A stretch of 64,000 bases of DNA from an uncultured Prevotellaceae bacterium (GTDB lineage Bacteria; Bacteroidota; Bacteroidia; Bacteroidales; Bacteroidaceae). Each line of letters begins with the position of its first letter. Position 1 is the stretch's first letter. The translations under genes and the position numbers were made by a program. The stretch lies in NCBI GenBank assembly GCA_947165505.1, contig CAMVAT010000010.1, forward strand, positions 34,357 through 98,356, written 5' to 3'. The notes under the pieces were generated by a model that saw only the letters and a list, made by a program, of their open reading frames with translations, was not told the DNA's origin and did no database searches. Shown here in pieces: positions 8,301 to 15,830 of the stretch.

Positions 8301-10210
8301 CTACTTCAACAATCACCGCCATAGGCAATACTGGCGGACTGGTGGGCGATTCGTCTGCACCAATTTCCAAATCGAAGGCTGACGCCACGATTACGGTATC
8401 TGGTGACAACAGTAATGTTGGCGGATTGGTGGGCAATACCACGGGCAGTGTGCAAACTTCTTTTACCACAGGTTCTATCACCGTAACAGGTGAGAATTCG
8501 AATACTGGTGGATTGATTGGATATGTCAGTGGAACGACGGTCGCCAACTGTTACTGTACGGCTAACGTGTCGGGCACGCAGTATAATGCCGGGCTGGTGG
8601 CCTACGCGCTGAATACCGTTATCGACAAGTGTTACGCCAAGGGCGATGTCTCCGGCGTAAACTACGGAGGCGGACTGGTGGCACAACTCGACGGGTCGGA
8701 TGCTTCGCTGTCGAACAGTGTGGCAGCCAACAATATTCTGTCTCTGTCGGCTCAATCGTCATGGGGCAGCCGTGTAATAGGCGGTTATAAGAATGGTGCT
8801 CCCGAACCCGAGGAGAACAACTACGCTCTGAGTACCATGCAGGTTTCGCTCAACGGTGTGCCGCAAACAAAGACCGACGACCCTGTGGAGGGCATCGCCA
8901 AATCTCAGGCAGATTTGATGAGCGCAGCCACTTATTTAGGTCTGGGGTGGGACTTCACTGCCGTTTGGGGAATCGATGAAGGCGTGAGCTATCCTACATT
9001 GAATAATACTGCTGTTGAACCTGGTGTCGATCCCGACCCAGAACCGATATTGACAGATGATGACATTATAGTTGTAGAAGAGGTGACGGCAATCAAGGGC
9101 CAGCAAACATCTATGAATATTGATTTGGAAAACAAAACAACTAATCTGACCGCTTTCCAGTTCGATTTAACTCTTCCTGATGGCATTTCACTGAGCCTGA
9201 ATGACAAAGGCAAGTATGTAGTGACCAAGACTGAACGTTTTGAAGATGACGACCAGACGTTGAATATTTCAAAAACAGGAAATACCTATCGTATCATCAG
9301 CTTCTCTATGTCTAACGAAATCATCACGGGAACGAGTGGGGCAATCTTGAATGCTTCTTTGACTGTTGGAGAAAGTGTAAACGTAGGTAGATACGAGGCG
9401 ACGATTGACAATATCGTTTTAACAAAGACGGACGGAAAGCAGCTAAAACTGAAGGATGCGAAGTTCAATATCGTAGTGACCAATGTAATTATGGGTGACG
9501 TTAATGGTGACGGGGAAGTAAACGTGTCAGACATCGTTGAGATAGTGAATTATATCATGGGCAAACCATCTAACGTCTTTGTGGAGGCTGCTGCTGATTT
9601 GAATGATGACGGAGAGATAAATGTGACTGACATCGTTAATGTGGTGTCCATCATTATGTCTGCAAATAGCAGTAACGCACCTAAACGAGCATCTGTGTCA
9701 GAAATGGTTGATAACGACAAGCTGACTTTGTCTGTAGAAGGCGAAAACTCATACTCGCTTTGTCTTGACAATGATGCAGAGTATGTGGCTTCACAATTCG
9801 AACTAAGACTGGCAAACGGGCAGCAACTTGAAAGCATGAGGATGAACGAAGATCGTATTGACGGTCACCTGATGACATATGCGAAGATTGACGACAATCT
9901 CTATAAGGTAATTGTATATTCTCCAGAGAATCGTCCTTTCAGAGGTGGAAACGATAGGTTCTTTACATTCAAAGTCTCGGGTCGTGGAAGCGTTGAAGTC
10001 AGCAACATCTTGTTCGTTACTAATGGAGAGAAAGAAAAACAATTCCCATCATTATATGCCGAAACCACAGGTATAGATATTATCAAGACTCATAGTACTA
10101 TGGATATATATGATATTGATGGCCGTCTGATTCGTAAACAGGTAAATGCTATTGAGAATCTTCAGAAAGGCGTATATATTATCAATGGCAAAAAAATAGT
10201 AATAAGATGA
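5378..10210 (+). CDS. Giant GLUG-repeat surface protein with cohesin-like, dockerin and type IX tail
   Basis: 1610 residues. Signal peptide (LLTSAVLFLCCMATSFAQ) is followed by a first block of GLUG-type beta-helix repeats (about 20-640, GGIVG/GGFIGYASGS units). A small Ig-like domain (about 715-790) follows. A second block (about 793-1190) re-starts with the same opening (GSGTEADPYRIY). Then come a cohesin-like beta-sandwich (about 1226-1365) and a dockerin with two calcium loops, DVNGDGEVNVSD and DLNDDGEINVTD (about 1372-1430). A second beta domain and a sorting tail (YDIDGRLI...KGVYIINGKKIVIR) end it. It should be exported by the type IX system and act in adhesion or surface assembly. Its start and stop overlap both neighbours by four bases. 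It is AT-rich, with near-identical internal DNA repeats at about 5850-6050. Confidence 0.9.
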   Translation: MKRLLTSAVLFLCCMATSFAQFSGSGSGTESDPYLIYNEIQLSQMANFLNQEGVVFSLKKDLNLTNWIAENSPSQGWLPIGVESSPFKGTLLGNGKTISGFSVSRSGTSYVGFFGHLDGATVSDLTIVGSNVSGAQYTGIMAGCANGSTITNVNVEMATFSGGQYSGGFIGYASGSTLTNVNVELTTLSSGGQYSGGFIGYTSGSNLTNVNVELTTLSSGGQYSGGLIGHAFNTTVTTFSVKATFNNAQNYKGGLSGYAEGCTFDTGTVEGNIMALGYCGGAVGYAKNTTLQEITATGNVNASGQDDIGGVVGQAEGTSSFASCKHTGDITGATNLGGIVGEIVGGSSVTLTSCWSKGKITGSSDYIGGVVGKSNGVSIAGIEGCSHFGDISGGNYVGGIVGAILDVNPPAPTLHTYKEYSYRESSNNTYIPAENLLKTISDKIVNGSITSYYTVNNCTAIGNIEGNNYVGGIIGIDIPSYRYSSTVQHIVFGYHAGHSTSSINFYNYVWVDDNVYLGGGGIRRNNDTNPPTYDIYTYSRNFTSYNLTNNYYSGNITGMEKVGGLVGEKRGGVISNSYSYGNFYGTTCVGGIVGNVVQSNTGTNMKTTINSNFAICATISASSTSSNAGRIYGAVDNSASIGATGSNQGNSALSLCTLIKTGVTQTVSDDDQNGSSIGPSLLKLKATYVAKGWSMDSDWNILETESYPFKKYQAAPPVIESELVSGATSISGSSINGGTVYLLYKDYDAVSTNCSGNSWSFSTEALQSGAQVKIYAEVDDMVPSCFTITTVKYPGSGTEADPYRIYTAEDLQGANKTGYYKLMNDIDLSSWINENSPTKGWVPIGLNSNDATYIDGDNHRVTGLWTNTTDDYTGLFSNYSAGEIKNLKVEVATGKKVKGGNNTGILIGRMANGTISNCTVVGSVEGLQYTGGIVGYADNTPLTNLITEGQVVGTSSVGGMAGYVGGTSSISHCSATSTITAIGNTGGLVGDSSAPISKSKADATITVSGDNSNVGGLVGNTTGSVQTSFTTGSITVTGENSNTGGLIGYVSGTTVANCYCTANVSGTQYNAGLVAYALNTVIDKCYAKGDVSGVNYGGGLVAQLDGSDASLSNSVAANNILSLSAQSSWGSRVIGGYKNGAPEPEENNYALSTMQVSLNGVPQTKTDDPVEGIAKSQADLMSAATYLGLGWDFTAVWGIDEGVSYPTLNNTAVEPGVDPDPEPILTDDDIIVVEEVTAIKGQQTSMNIDLENKTTNLTAFQFDLTLPDGISLSLNDKGKYVVTKTERFEDDDQTLNISKTGNTYRIISFSMSNEIITGTSGAILNASLTVGESVNVGRYEATIDNIVLTKTDGKQLKLKDAKFNIVVTNVIMGDVNGDGEVNVSDIVEIVNYIMGKPSNVFVEAAADLNDDGEINVTDIVNVVSIIMSANSSNAPKRASVSEMVDNDKLTLSVEGENSYSLCLDNDAEYVASQFELRLANGQQLESMRMNEDRIDGHLMTYAKIDDNLYKVIVYSPENRPFRGGNDRFFTFKVSGRGSVEVSNILFVTNGEKEKQFPSLYAETTGIDIIKTHSTMDIYDIDGRLIRKQVNAIENLQKGVYIINGKKIVIR

Positions 10211-12210
10211 GTAATAGAAGAATTCTGATGTTAGCTATACTGCTCACACTTATGGGCAGTGTATTCGCTGATAGTCTGACTGTATCGGGCATAGAACTCC
10301 AGGCGGGTGATACTCAAGAGATAGCAATAAACCTGAATAATTCCACGAATAAATATGTGGCATTTCAGTTTGATGTCATCTTGCCTGAGGGAATCAGTAT
10401 TGCCAAGAATGATAAGGGGAAACTGATGGTCAGCCTAAATGCAGACAGAATAGAAGATCATACATTGAGCGTTCAGGATTTAGGTTCTGGCACCTATCGC
10501 TTGTTGTCTTTCTCTATGTCAAATTCAGAGTTCTATGGGACAAGTGGTCCGTTGGTGAATATGACCTTGCAAGCAGATGAGAACATAAGCGTCGGAACGA
10601 AAGAAGGCTTAATCAAATCCCAAGTGTTTACGCCGATAAGTGGCAGTCAGGTAAAATGGGATGATGTGTCGTTCTCTATTTTGCTCACGCCTAAGGATGA
10701 AATAAACACTGACTATTTGAGCGTTTCGAACATAGAACTCCAGGCTGGTAAAACTCAGGAAATGGCAGTTGATCTGAATAATTCCACGAATAAATATGTG
10801 GCATTCCAGTTTGATGTTGTCTTGCCTGAGGGAATCAGTATTGCCAAGAATGGTAATGGGAAACTGATGGCAAGTCTGAATGCAGACCGTATTGATGACC
10901 ATACTCTGAGTGTTCAGGATTTGGGATCAGGCACCTATCGTTTGTTGTCTTTCTCTATGACAAACTCCGAGTTTTATGGGACGACAGGCGCACTAGTTAA
11001 TTTGACTTTACAATCAGATAAGGACATAAGCGAGGGAACGAAGGAAGGTTTGATTCAATCGCAGGTATTTACGAAGATAAATGGTAGGCAGGTAAAATGG
11101 AATGATGTGACATTCTCAATCTCTGTTATCGCTCCTGTGGTACCTGAGATAACGGCAGATGACAAAACACGTGAGTATGGAGAGGATAATCCCGAACTTA
11201 CTTATAGTGTCAATTCCGAACTAATAGGTGAGCCAGAACTAACAACAACGGCAACGAAGATGTCACCTGTAGGTGAATATGACATTATTGTTGGTAGAGG
11301 AACCATCGAGGGTGACTTTACTGCAAAGAATGGAAAAATGACCATTACCAAAGCACCCCTGGCAATCAGTGTTGGAACATATACCATTAAACAAGGTGAA
11401 CCGTTGCCGACATTTAATATCACTTATGAAGGTTTCAAAAATAATGAGACTGAATCAGTGCTGATTACGAAACCGGCGGCCACGACATCTGCCGCCGTAG
11501 GAAGTGCTCCAGGTGAATATGACATTACTTTATCTGGTGGTAAGGCTCAAAATTATGAGTTATCATATATTAATGGTAAGTTGATTGTTGTGGAGGCTGA
11601 TCCTGTTGTTGTTACGGCTAATAGTTATAACCGTGTCTATGGAGATGCCAACCCGACGTTTGGGTTTACATCTGAGGGCGCGATGTTAACAGGTGTGCCC
11701 GAGATTACTTGTGAAGCAACCGAGTCTTCACCTGTCGGCACCTACCCAATTGTAATCAGTAAAGGAAGTGTAACGAACTATAATGACACCTATGTGAATG
11801 GTTCGCTGACTATTACCAAGGCCCCCCTTAATGTAAAGGCGGAAAATGTAGTTAGAGAACAATATCAGGAGAATCCTGAATTTGTGATTACGTACACAGG
11901 TTGGAAAGTAGGTGACGATGAGAGAGTGTTAATTAGTAAGCCTATTGCAACAACATCTGCCACAAAGGACAGTCCTGCTGGAGAATATGATATTATAGTG
12001 AGTGGCGGTGAAGCCGAGAACTATAATCTTATGTATCAGAACGGCACTCTGACAGTGATAACTTCAACGGCCATTACAGATATAATGGTAACTTGTCCTG
12101 TAGATATTTACACGTTGCAAGGTTATAAAGTTCGAAATAACACTACTACGCTTGAAGGACTTCCAAAAGGAGTATATGTCGTAAATGGACATAAAGTGGT
12201 TGTGAAGTGA
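10207..12210 (+). CDS. Surface protein with two cohesin-like domains, four MBG repeats and a type IX tail
   Basis: 667 residues. Signal peptide (ILMLAILLTLMGSVFA) is followed by two highly similar cohesin-like domains of about 150 residues. Both contain SGIELQAG or SNIELQAG, then AFQFDV, LPEGISIAKN and TYRLLSFSM. They resemble the module preceding the dockerin in the upstream protein. Four MBG-type repeats follow (about 315-620; REYGEDNPE, RVYGDANPT), then the tail LQGYKV...KGVYVVNGHKVVVK. The ATG overlaps the previous stop. Having cohesin-like modules here and a dockerin upstream suggests the two products could bind each other at the cell surface; this is inference. AT-rich like its partners. 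Confidence 0.88.
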   Translation: MSNRRILMLAILLTLMGSVFADSLTVSGIELQAGDTQEIAINLNNSTNKYVAFQFDVILPEGISIAKNDKGKLMVSLNADRIEDHTLSVQDLGSGTYRLLSFSMSNSEFYGTSGPLVNMTLQADENISVGTKEGLIKSQVFTPISGSQVKWDDVSFSILLTPKDEINTDYLSVSNIELQAGKTQEMAVDLNNSTNKYVAFQFDVVLPEGISIAKNGNGKLMASLNADRIDDHTLSVQDLGSGTYRLLSFSMTNSEFYGTTGALVNLTLQSDKDISEGTKEGLIQSQVFTKINGRQVKWNDVTFSISVIAPVVPEITADDKTREYGEDNPELTYSVNSELIGEPELTTTATKMSPVGEYDIIVGRGTIEGDFTAKNGKMTITKAPLAISVGTYTIKQGEPLPTFNITYEGFKNNETESVLITKPAATTSAAVGSAPGEYDITLSGGKAQNYELSYINGKLIVVEADPVVVTANSYNRVYGDANPTFGFTSEGAMLTGVPEITCEATESSPVGTYPIVISKGSVTNYNDTYVNGSLTITKAPLNVKAENVVREQYQENPEFVITYTGWKVGDDERVLISKPIATTSATKDSPAGEYDIIVSGGEAENYNLMYQNGTLTVITSTAITDIMVTCPVDIYTLQGYKVRNNTTTLEGLPKGVYVVNGHKVVVK

Positions 12211-12216
12211 CAATTC

Positions 12217-12264
12217 TATAATCGGCATGATAATTGATGTGGGATTAGCAATCAGCCGATTATA
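12217..12264 (+). terminator. Stem-loop after the surface-protein operon
   Basis: TATAATCGGC (12217-12226) and GCCGATTATA (12255-12264) form a perfect 10-bp stem 6 bases after the stop at 12210. There is no T run, so termination is plausible but not certain. Confidence 0.5.
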
Positions 12265-12270
12265 AAGACT

Positions 12271-12324
12271 ACGGATTGCACGGATGAACGGATTATATGT
12301 TTCCGTGAAATTCGTGCAATCCGT
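12271..12324. repeat. Inverted repeat, dispersed GTGCAATCCGT-type element
   Basis: ACGGATTGCACG (12271-12282) and CGTGCAATCCGT (12313-12324) are perfect 12-base inverted copies. The right arm with its flank (TTCGTGAAATTCGTGC...) resembles 29361-29387 (TTCGTGAAATCTGTGAAATC), so it is probably a dispersed intergenic repeat. The rest of 12211-12395 holds only a small palindrome at about 12336-12351 (AGACATG/CATGTCT). Confidence 0.55.
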
Positions 12325-12395
12325 TGTTGTGAATAGACATGACCATGTCTTGGGCGAAGGAGTAGCCCCACTTCCACTTTCGGAAGATGAGCCTC

Positions 12396-13274
12396 TTATT
12401 TGGTCATATTCACTTTCTGTAGCAACTCCTCCGGGGTGGCAGTGGCATCTACTGGCAGCAGATACCAGCGCACGGTCCAACTGAGTCGCTCGCCGGGTTT
12501 CAGGGTGGTGTAAGCACCCTGGCTCTCCAACTCGATATAGGTCTTGCCGCGGTTCACATACACCTGTACCTCGGCCTCACCGGGGGCGGGCTGCTCAGGA
12601 CTGAGGTCCTCGAACTGTTTGACGAGCAGCAGCCCGTTGGCCATGTAGGCCAGCCAGCCCTTACCGTCGGCGTTGACCTTGCGGTTTTCCGGAGCCTCGT
12701 CGGTCTGATACCACACGGCACCTTTGTCCTCTTTGAAGGCCATCAGTCCGGATGGAGTGATGCCGTCGAGGGGCGCATCAAAGAAGATGAGACCATTCTC
12801 GTTGTTGACGCGCGTGATTTCCCAAGGTGCCACCTGACGCGTCTGGTCGCTCTCGTTGACGATGCTGTATCTCACGATGAACGACCGTTCGGAATACGAT
12901 GTAGAGATGTCTTTCACCACTCTGAATCCCAGCTTCTCAGAGATGCCGCTGCTGAGTATCAGCCGGCCCTCGCTGTCGTGCTCCACGGTGTAGCGACCTT
13001 TGTCCAGCTCTTGCACGGGTGGCCAGTTCCATTCTTTCTGCGGACTGGTCCAGAACGTGCTGCCAAACGACTCGGGCCACCGCGACTGCGAGATGATTTC
13101 CTGGTCTTTGTATTTGAATGACAGGATTTTCCCTCCCCGCTCGGCATCGATGCCCATGACCACAGGACCCATGCGCAACTGGTGTGTCTGCCGTGGCGGC
13201 TCTGGTCTTTGGAAGGGTTGTGCCGTGGCTGCGATGGCTGTGGCCAAGGCGATGGATAAGATGATGTTTCTCAT
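12396..13274 (-). CDS. Secreted DUF4380-like protein (mutarotase-like fold)
   Basis: 292 residues with a signal peptide (MRNIILSIALATAIAATAQ). The body (GPVVMGIDAERGGKILSFKY, TFWTSPQKEWNWPPV, APWEITRV) matches DUF4380 proteins, which have a galactose-mutarotase-like beta-sandwich fold. It lies 4 bases downstream of the double esterase on the same strand, so the two form an operon. A role in handling acylated plant polysaccharides is inferred from that neighbour only. No lipobox or sorting tail is visible, so it probably stays in the periplasm. Confidence 0.75.
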   Translation of the reverse strand: MRNIILSIALATAIAATAQPFQRPEPPRQTHQLRMGPVVMGIDAERGGKILSFKYKDQEIISQSRWPESFGSTFWTSPQKEWNWPPVQELDKGRYTVEHDSEGRLILSSGISEKLGFRVVKDISTSYSERSFIVRYSIVNESDQTRQVAPWEITRVNNENGLIFFDAPLDGITPSGLMAFKEDKGAVWYQTDEAPENRKVNADGKGWLAYMANGLLLVKQFEDLSPEQPAPGEAEVQVYVNRGKTYIELESQGAYTTLKPGERLSWTVRWYLLPVDATATPEELLQKVNMTK

Positions 13275-13278
13275 GAGT

Positions 13279-14727
13279 CTATTCTTTTGCCTGTTTCACT
13301 TTTTCTGCGATGATATCGGCCATGTGCTTGACGCCCTTCTCATTGGGGTGGATGCCGTCGGGCTGCACCTCGTCGGCCTTGCCGGCAAAGGCCTCGTGCA
13401 GGTCGATGACCTCAAGACCGTATTCCGCGGCCACCTCTTGCAACTGCGGGATGATGTCGCCGGCGATGATCTGCTCGTTGATGTCCCACGACGATTTGAA
13501 AGCGGGGATGGGCGTGCAGAGGATGATGCGCGGCTTGGCTGGAGCTGCGGTTTTCTTTGCTCTCTTCCCTTTTTTCTTGACGGGCTGCGCCAGGTCGGGC
13601 CGCAGCGAGGTGATCATCTTCTTCAGGTCGGTCTTCAACTCCGATGCGTATTGCCAGTTTTGCGGTTTCGAGTCGTTGGTGCCCAGTTTGATGACCACGA
13701 TGTCGGGCTCGAAGGCCAGCGCGTCTTTCCATGCCTGCTCCTGCATGTAGGGGTAGTCGCCCTTGTCGAGCAGGGTGCGTCCGCTCACGCCGAAGTTCTT
13801 CACCCAGTAGCCGTCGCCCAGTGATTTCTGCAGCAGGGCGGGATAGCCGTATCGGTCGGCCATGTCGATGCCGTGGCCGTCGGTGATGCTGTTGCCCACG
13901 CACGCTACGCGCAGGGCGTCAGTACGGGGTGCGCGGAGGCTTTTCAGCCAGTTGCCCAGGTCGGTGAGCAGCTGCTCGTGGTAGGGGAACCATGTGCCGA
14001 AGCCGAAACCGTGGTCGCCGCTGGGGTAGATATACATCGCACACTCGTTGCCTGCGTTGCGCATGGCTGAGTAGTAGGCCAGCGCGTTGGTCACCGGTGG
14101 CACCAGGCGGTCGTCGCTCGCTGTGATGATGAGGGCTGGGGGCGTCAGGTGGCGGCGCACGGCATTTTGGGTGGAGTATTTCTTCACGAGTTCGGGGTCT
14201 TTCTGTCCTTCGCCCAGGAAATTGATGCACGAATACTTGTGCGTCAGCCGTTCATCCATTGAGATGACGGGATAGAACAAAATAGAGAAGTCGGGCCTCA
14301 CGGCATAGTCGGAGAGGGTGCTGATGACCGATGCCAGATGGCCGCCGGCCGAGAAGCCCATGATGCCCACGTCGCGCGGGTTGATGCCCCACACGCCGGC
14401 TGAGTCGCGCACCGTGCGGATGCCCTGCTCCACATCGCCCACGGGCAGTGTGCGGTCGCCATGGGGCAGACGGTAGTTGACTACGAAATAGGCGATGCCC
14501 TGCTGGTTGAGCCATTCCGAGGCCAGATAGCCCTCGTGGGTGTTAGAGAGCATGGAGTAGCCGCCGCCGGGCACTCCCACGATGGCGCGGCCCGATGGCT
14601 GTTGCGGCAGAAAACAGACCATCTGCGCCTTGCCGTCGGCTGTCAGGTCGAGTGTGAACTTTCTCGCTGTCTGTGCATGGATGGCCATGGCACATGACAA
14701 CAGACATAAAATCAGCGTTTTTTTCAT
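13279..14727 (-). CDS. Two-domain esterase: alpha/beta hydrolase fused to SGNH hydrolase
   Basis: 482 residues with a signal peptide (LILCLLSCAMAIHAQ). The first domain (about 20-265) is an acetyl-xylan-esterase-type alpha/beta hydrolase. It shows the oxyanion motif GVPGGGYS, nucleophile GFSAGG, acid in SDDRLVPP, and His in DHGFG. The second (about 272-482) is an SGNH/GDSL hydrolase with block I VGNSITDGHG, block III KLGTNDS and block V DGIHPNEKG. A Lys/Ala-rich insert (KKKGKRAKKTAAPAKP) sits in the second domain. Both active sites look intact. It probably removes acetyl or similar esters from polysaccharides in two chemical contexts. It is co-transcribed with the DUF4380 gene. Confidence 0.88.
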   Translation of the reverse strand: MKKTLILCLLSCAMAIHAQTARKFTLDLTADGKAQMVCFLPQQPSGRAIVGVPGGGYSMLSNTHEGYLASEWLNQQGIAYFVVNYRLPHGDRTLPVGDVEQGIRTVRDSAGVWGINPRDVGIMGFSAGGHLASVISTLSDYAVRPDFSILFYPVISMDERLTHKYSCINFLGEGQKDPELVKKYSTQNAVRRHLTPPALIITASDDRLVPPVTNALAYYSAMRNAGNECAMYIYPSGDHGFGFGTWFPYHEQLLTDLGNWLKSLRAPRTDALRVACVGNSITDGHGIDMADRYGYPALLQKSLGDGYWVKNFGVSGRTLLDKGDYPYMQEQAWKDALAFEPDIVVIKLGTNDSKPQNWQYASELKTDLKKMITSLRPDLAQPVKKKGKRAKKTAAPAKPRIILCTPIPAFKSSWDINEQIIAGDIIPQLQEVAAEYGLEVIDLHEAFAGKADEVQPDGIHPNEKGVKHMADIIAEKVKQAKE

Positions 14728-14782
14728 GTTGTTATGGATAGTTGTTAGTTAGATAGAAATCTCTGCGAGCGAAATGACGTGA

Positions 14783-14790
14783 CAAAGTTA
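14783..14790 (-). promoter_or_regulatory. Promoter -7 box for the esterase operon
   Basis: CAAAGTTA on the plus strand reads TAACTTTG on the minus strand, matching TAnnTTTG, 56 bases before the ATG at 14727. No clear -33 box is seen. Confidence 0.5.
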
Positions 14791-14810
14791 ATCATTTATT
14801 TTCATCCAGC

Positions 14811-15827
14811 ATGTTTTTTCCCTGTTTTTTTACGATTCATAAACGTTTGGCCTCTGGCACAATAAATCAGCGCCTCGTGCGTTATCTTGTCGTGCATCAA
14901 CGTTTTTGTATCATACTGTTCCTGTTGGCGGTGGCTCTGGGCAGCCGCGCGCAATATGACCCCATCTTCAGTCATTACTGGGCGATGGAGCCATCGTTTA
15001 ATCCCGCTTCGGTGGGCAAAGAGTCTAAAATCAATATCAATGGCGCATACGCACTCAATTTCGTGGGATTCGAGCACAATCCACGCACCATGTACGTGGC
15101 CGCCGACATGCCGTTCTATTTCGCCAGGTCGTATCATGGCGCCGGACTGTCGTTTATCAACGACAAGATAGGACTCTTCTCGCACCAACTCGTCTCGCTG
15201 CAATATGCCTACCGCTTCCGGCTCTTTGGCGGCATGTTGGCGGCTGGCGTGCAGGCGGGTATGCTCATCGAGAATTTCGACGGCTCAGAACTCGACTTGG
15301 AAGAACCCGACGACCAGGTGTTCGCAAAATCTGCCGTCAACGGCAATTCGCTCGACCTCGGCGTGGGACTCTATTATCAGCACGGACCATGGTACGTGGG
15401 AGCCTCGGTGAAACACCTCACGGCACCGCTCGTAGAACTGGGCGAGACCAACGAACTGCAGATAGACCGCACATATTATTTGACGGGCGGATACAATATT
15501 CGGCTTAGAAATCCGTTTCTTACTATACACCCGTCGGCCATCGTGCGCTACGACGGTGTGGCGTACCGAGGCGATGTCACAGCCAGGCTGGTCTATTCGC
15601 ACGATAAGAAACTGATGTACGCGGGCGTGGGATACAGTCCCACCAATTCTGTCACAGCCATGATCGGAGGCTCCTTTCATGGCATTCAAATCGGCTACAG
15701 CTACGAGGTATATACCTCTGACATCAGTTTCGGAAATGGAAGCCATGAGCTCTTTGTACGCTATCAAGCTGACATCAACCTCGTGAAAAAAGGAAAAAAT
15801 AAACATAAAAGCGTAAGAATACTATAG
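14811..15827 (+). CDS. porP: PorP/SprF-type type IX secretion outer-membrane protein
   Basis: 338 residues from the ATG at 14811. The hydrophobic signal (FCIILFLLAVALGSRAQ) then starts about 30 residues in, so a GTG at 14877 (MRYLVVHQRF...) may be the real start. The mature protein begins QYDPIFSHYWAMEPSFNPAS, the hallmark opening of PorP/SprF barrels. It continues with alternating beta-strands to a C-terminal FVRYQADINL. PorP-like barrels bind the PorK/N ring and attach sorting-tail substrates to the surface. It is the first gene of the porP-gldKLMN cluster, the same order as in Porphyromonas gingivalis, and ends 3 bases before gldK. Confidence 0.92.
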   Translation: MFFPCFFTIHKRLASGTINQRLVRYLVVHQRFCIILFLLAVALGSRAQYDPIFSHYWAMEPSFNPASVGKESKININGAYALNFVGFEHNPRTMYVAADMPFYFARSYHGAGLSFINDKIGLFSHQLVSLQYAYRFRLFGGMLAAGVQAGMLIENFDGSELDLEEPDDQVFAKSAVNGNSLDLGVGLYYQHGPWYVGASVKHLTAPLVELGETNELQIDRTYYLTGGYNIRLRNPFLTIHPSAIVRYDGVAYRGDVTARLVYSHDKKLMYAGVGYSPTNSVTAMIGGSFHGIQIGYSYEVYTSDISFGNGSHELFVRYQADINLVKKGKNKHKSVRIL

Positions 15828-15830
15828 GCT

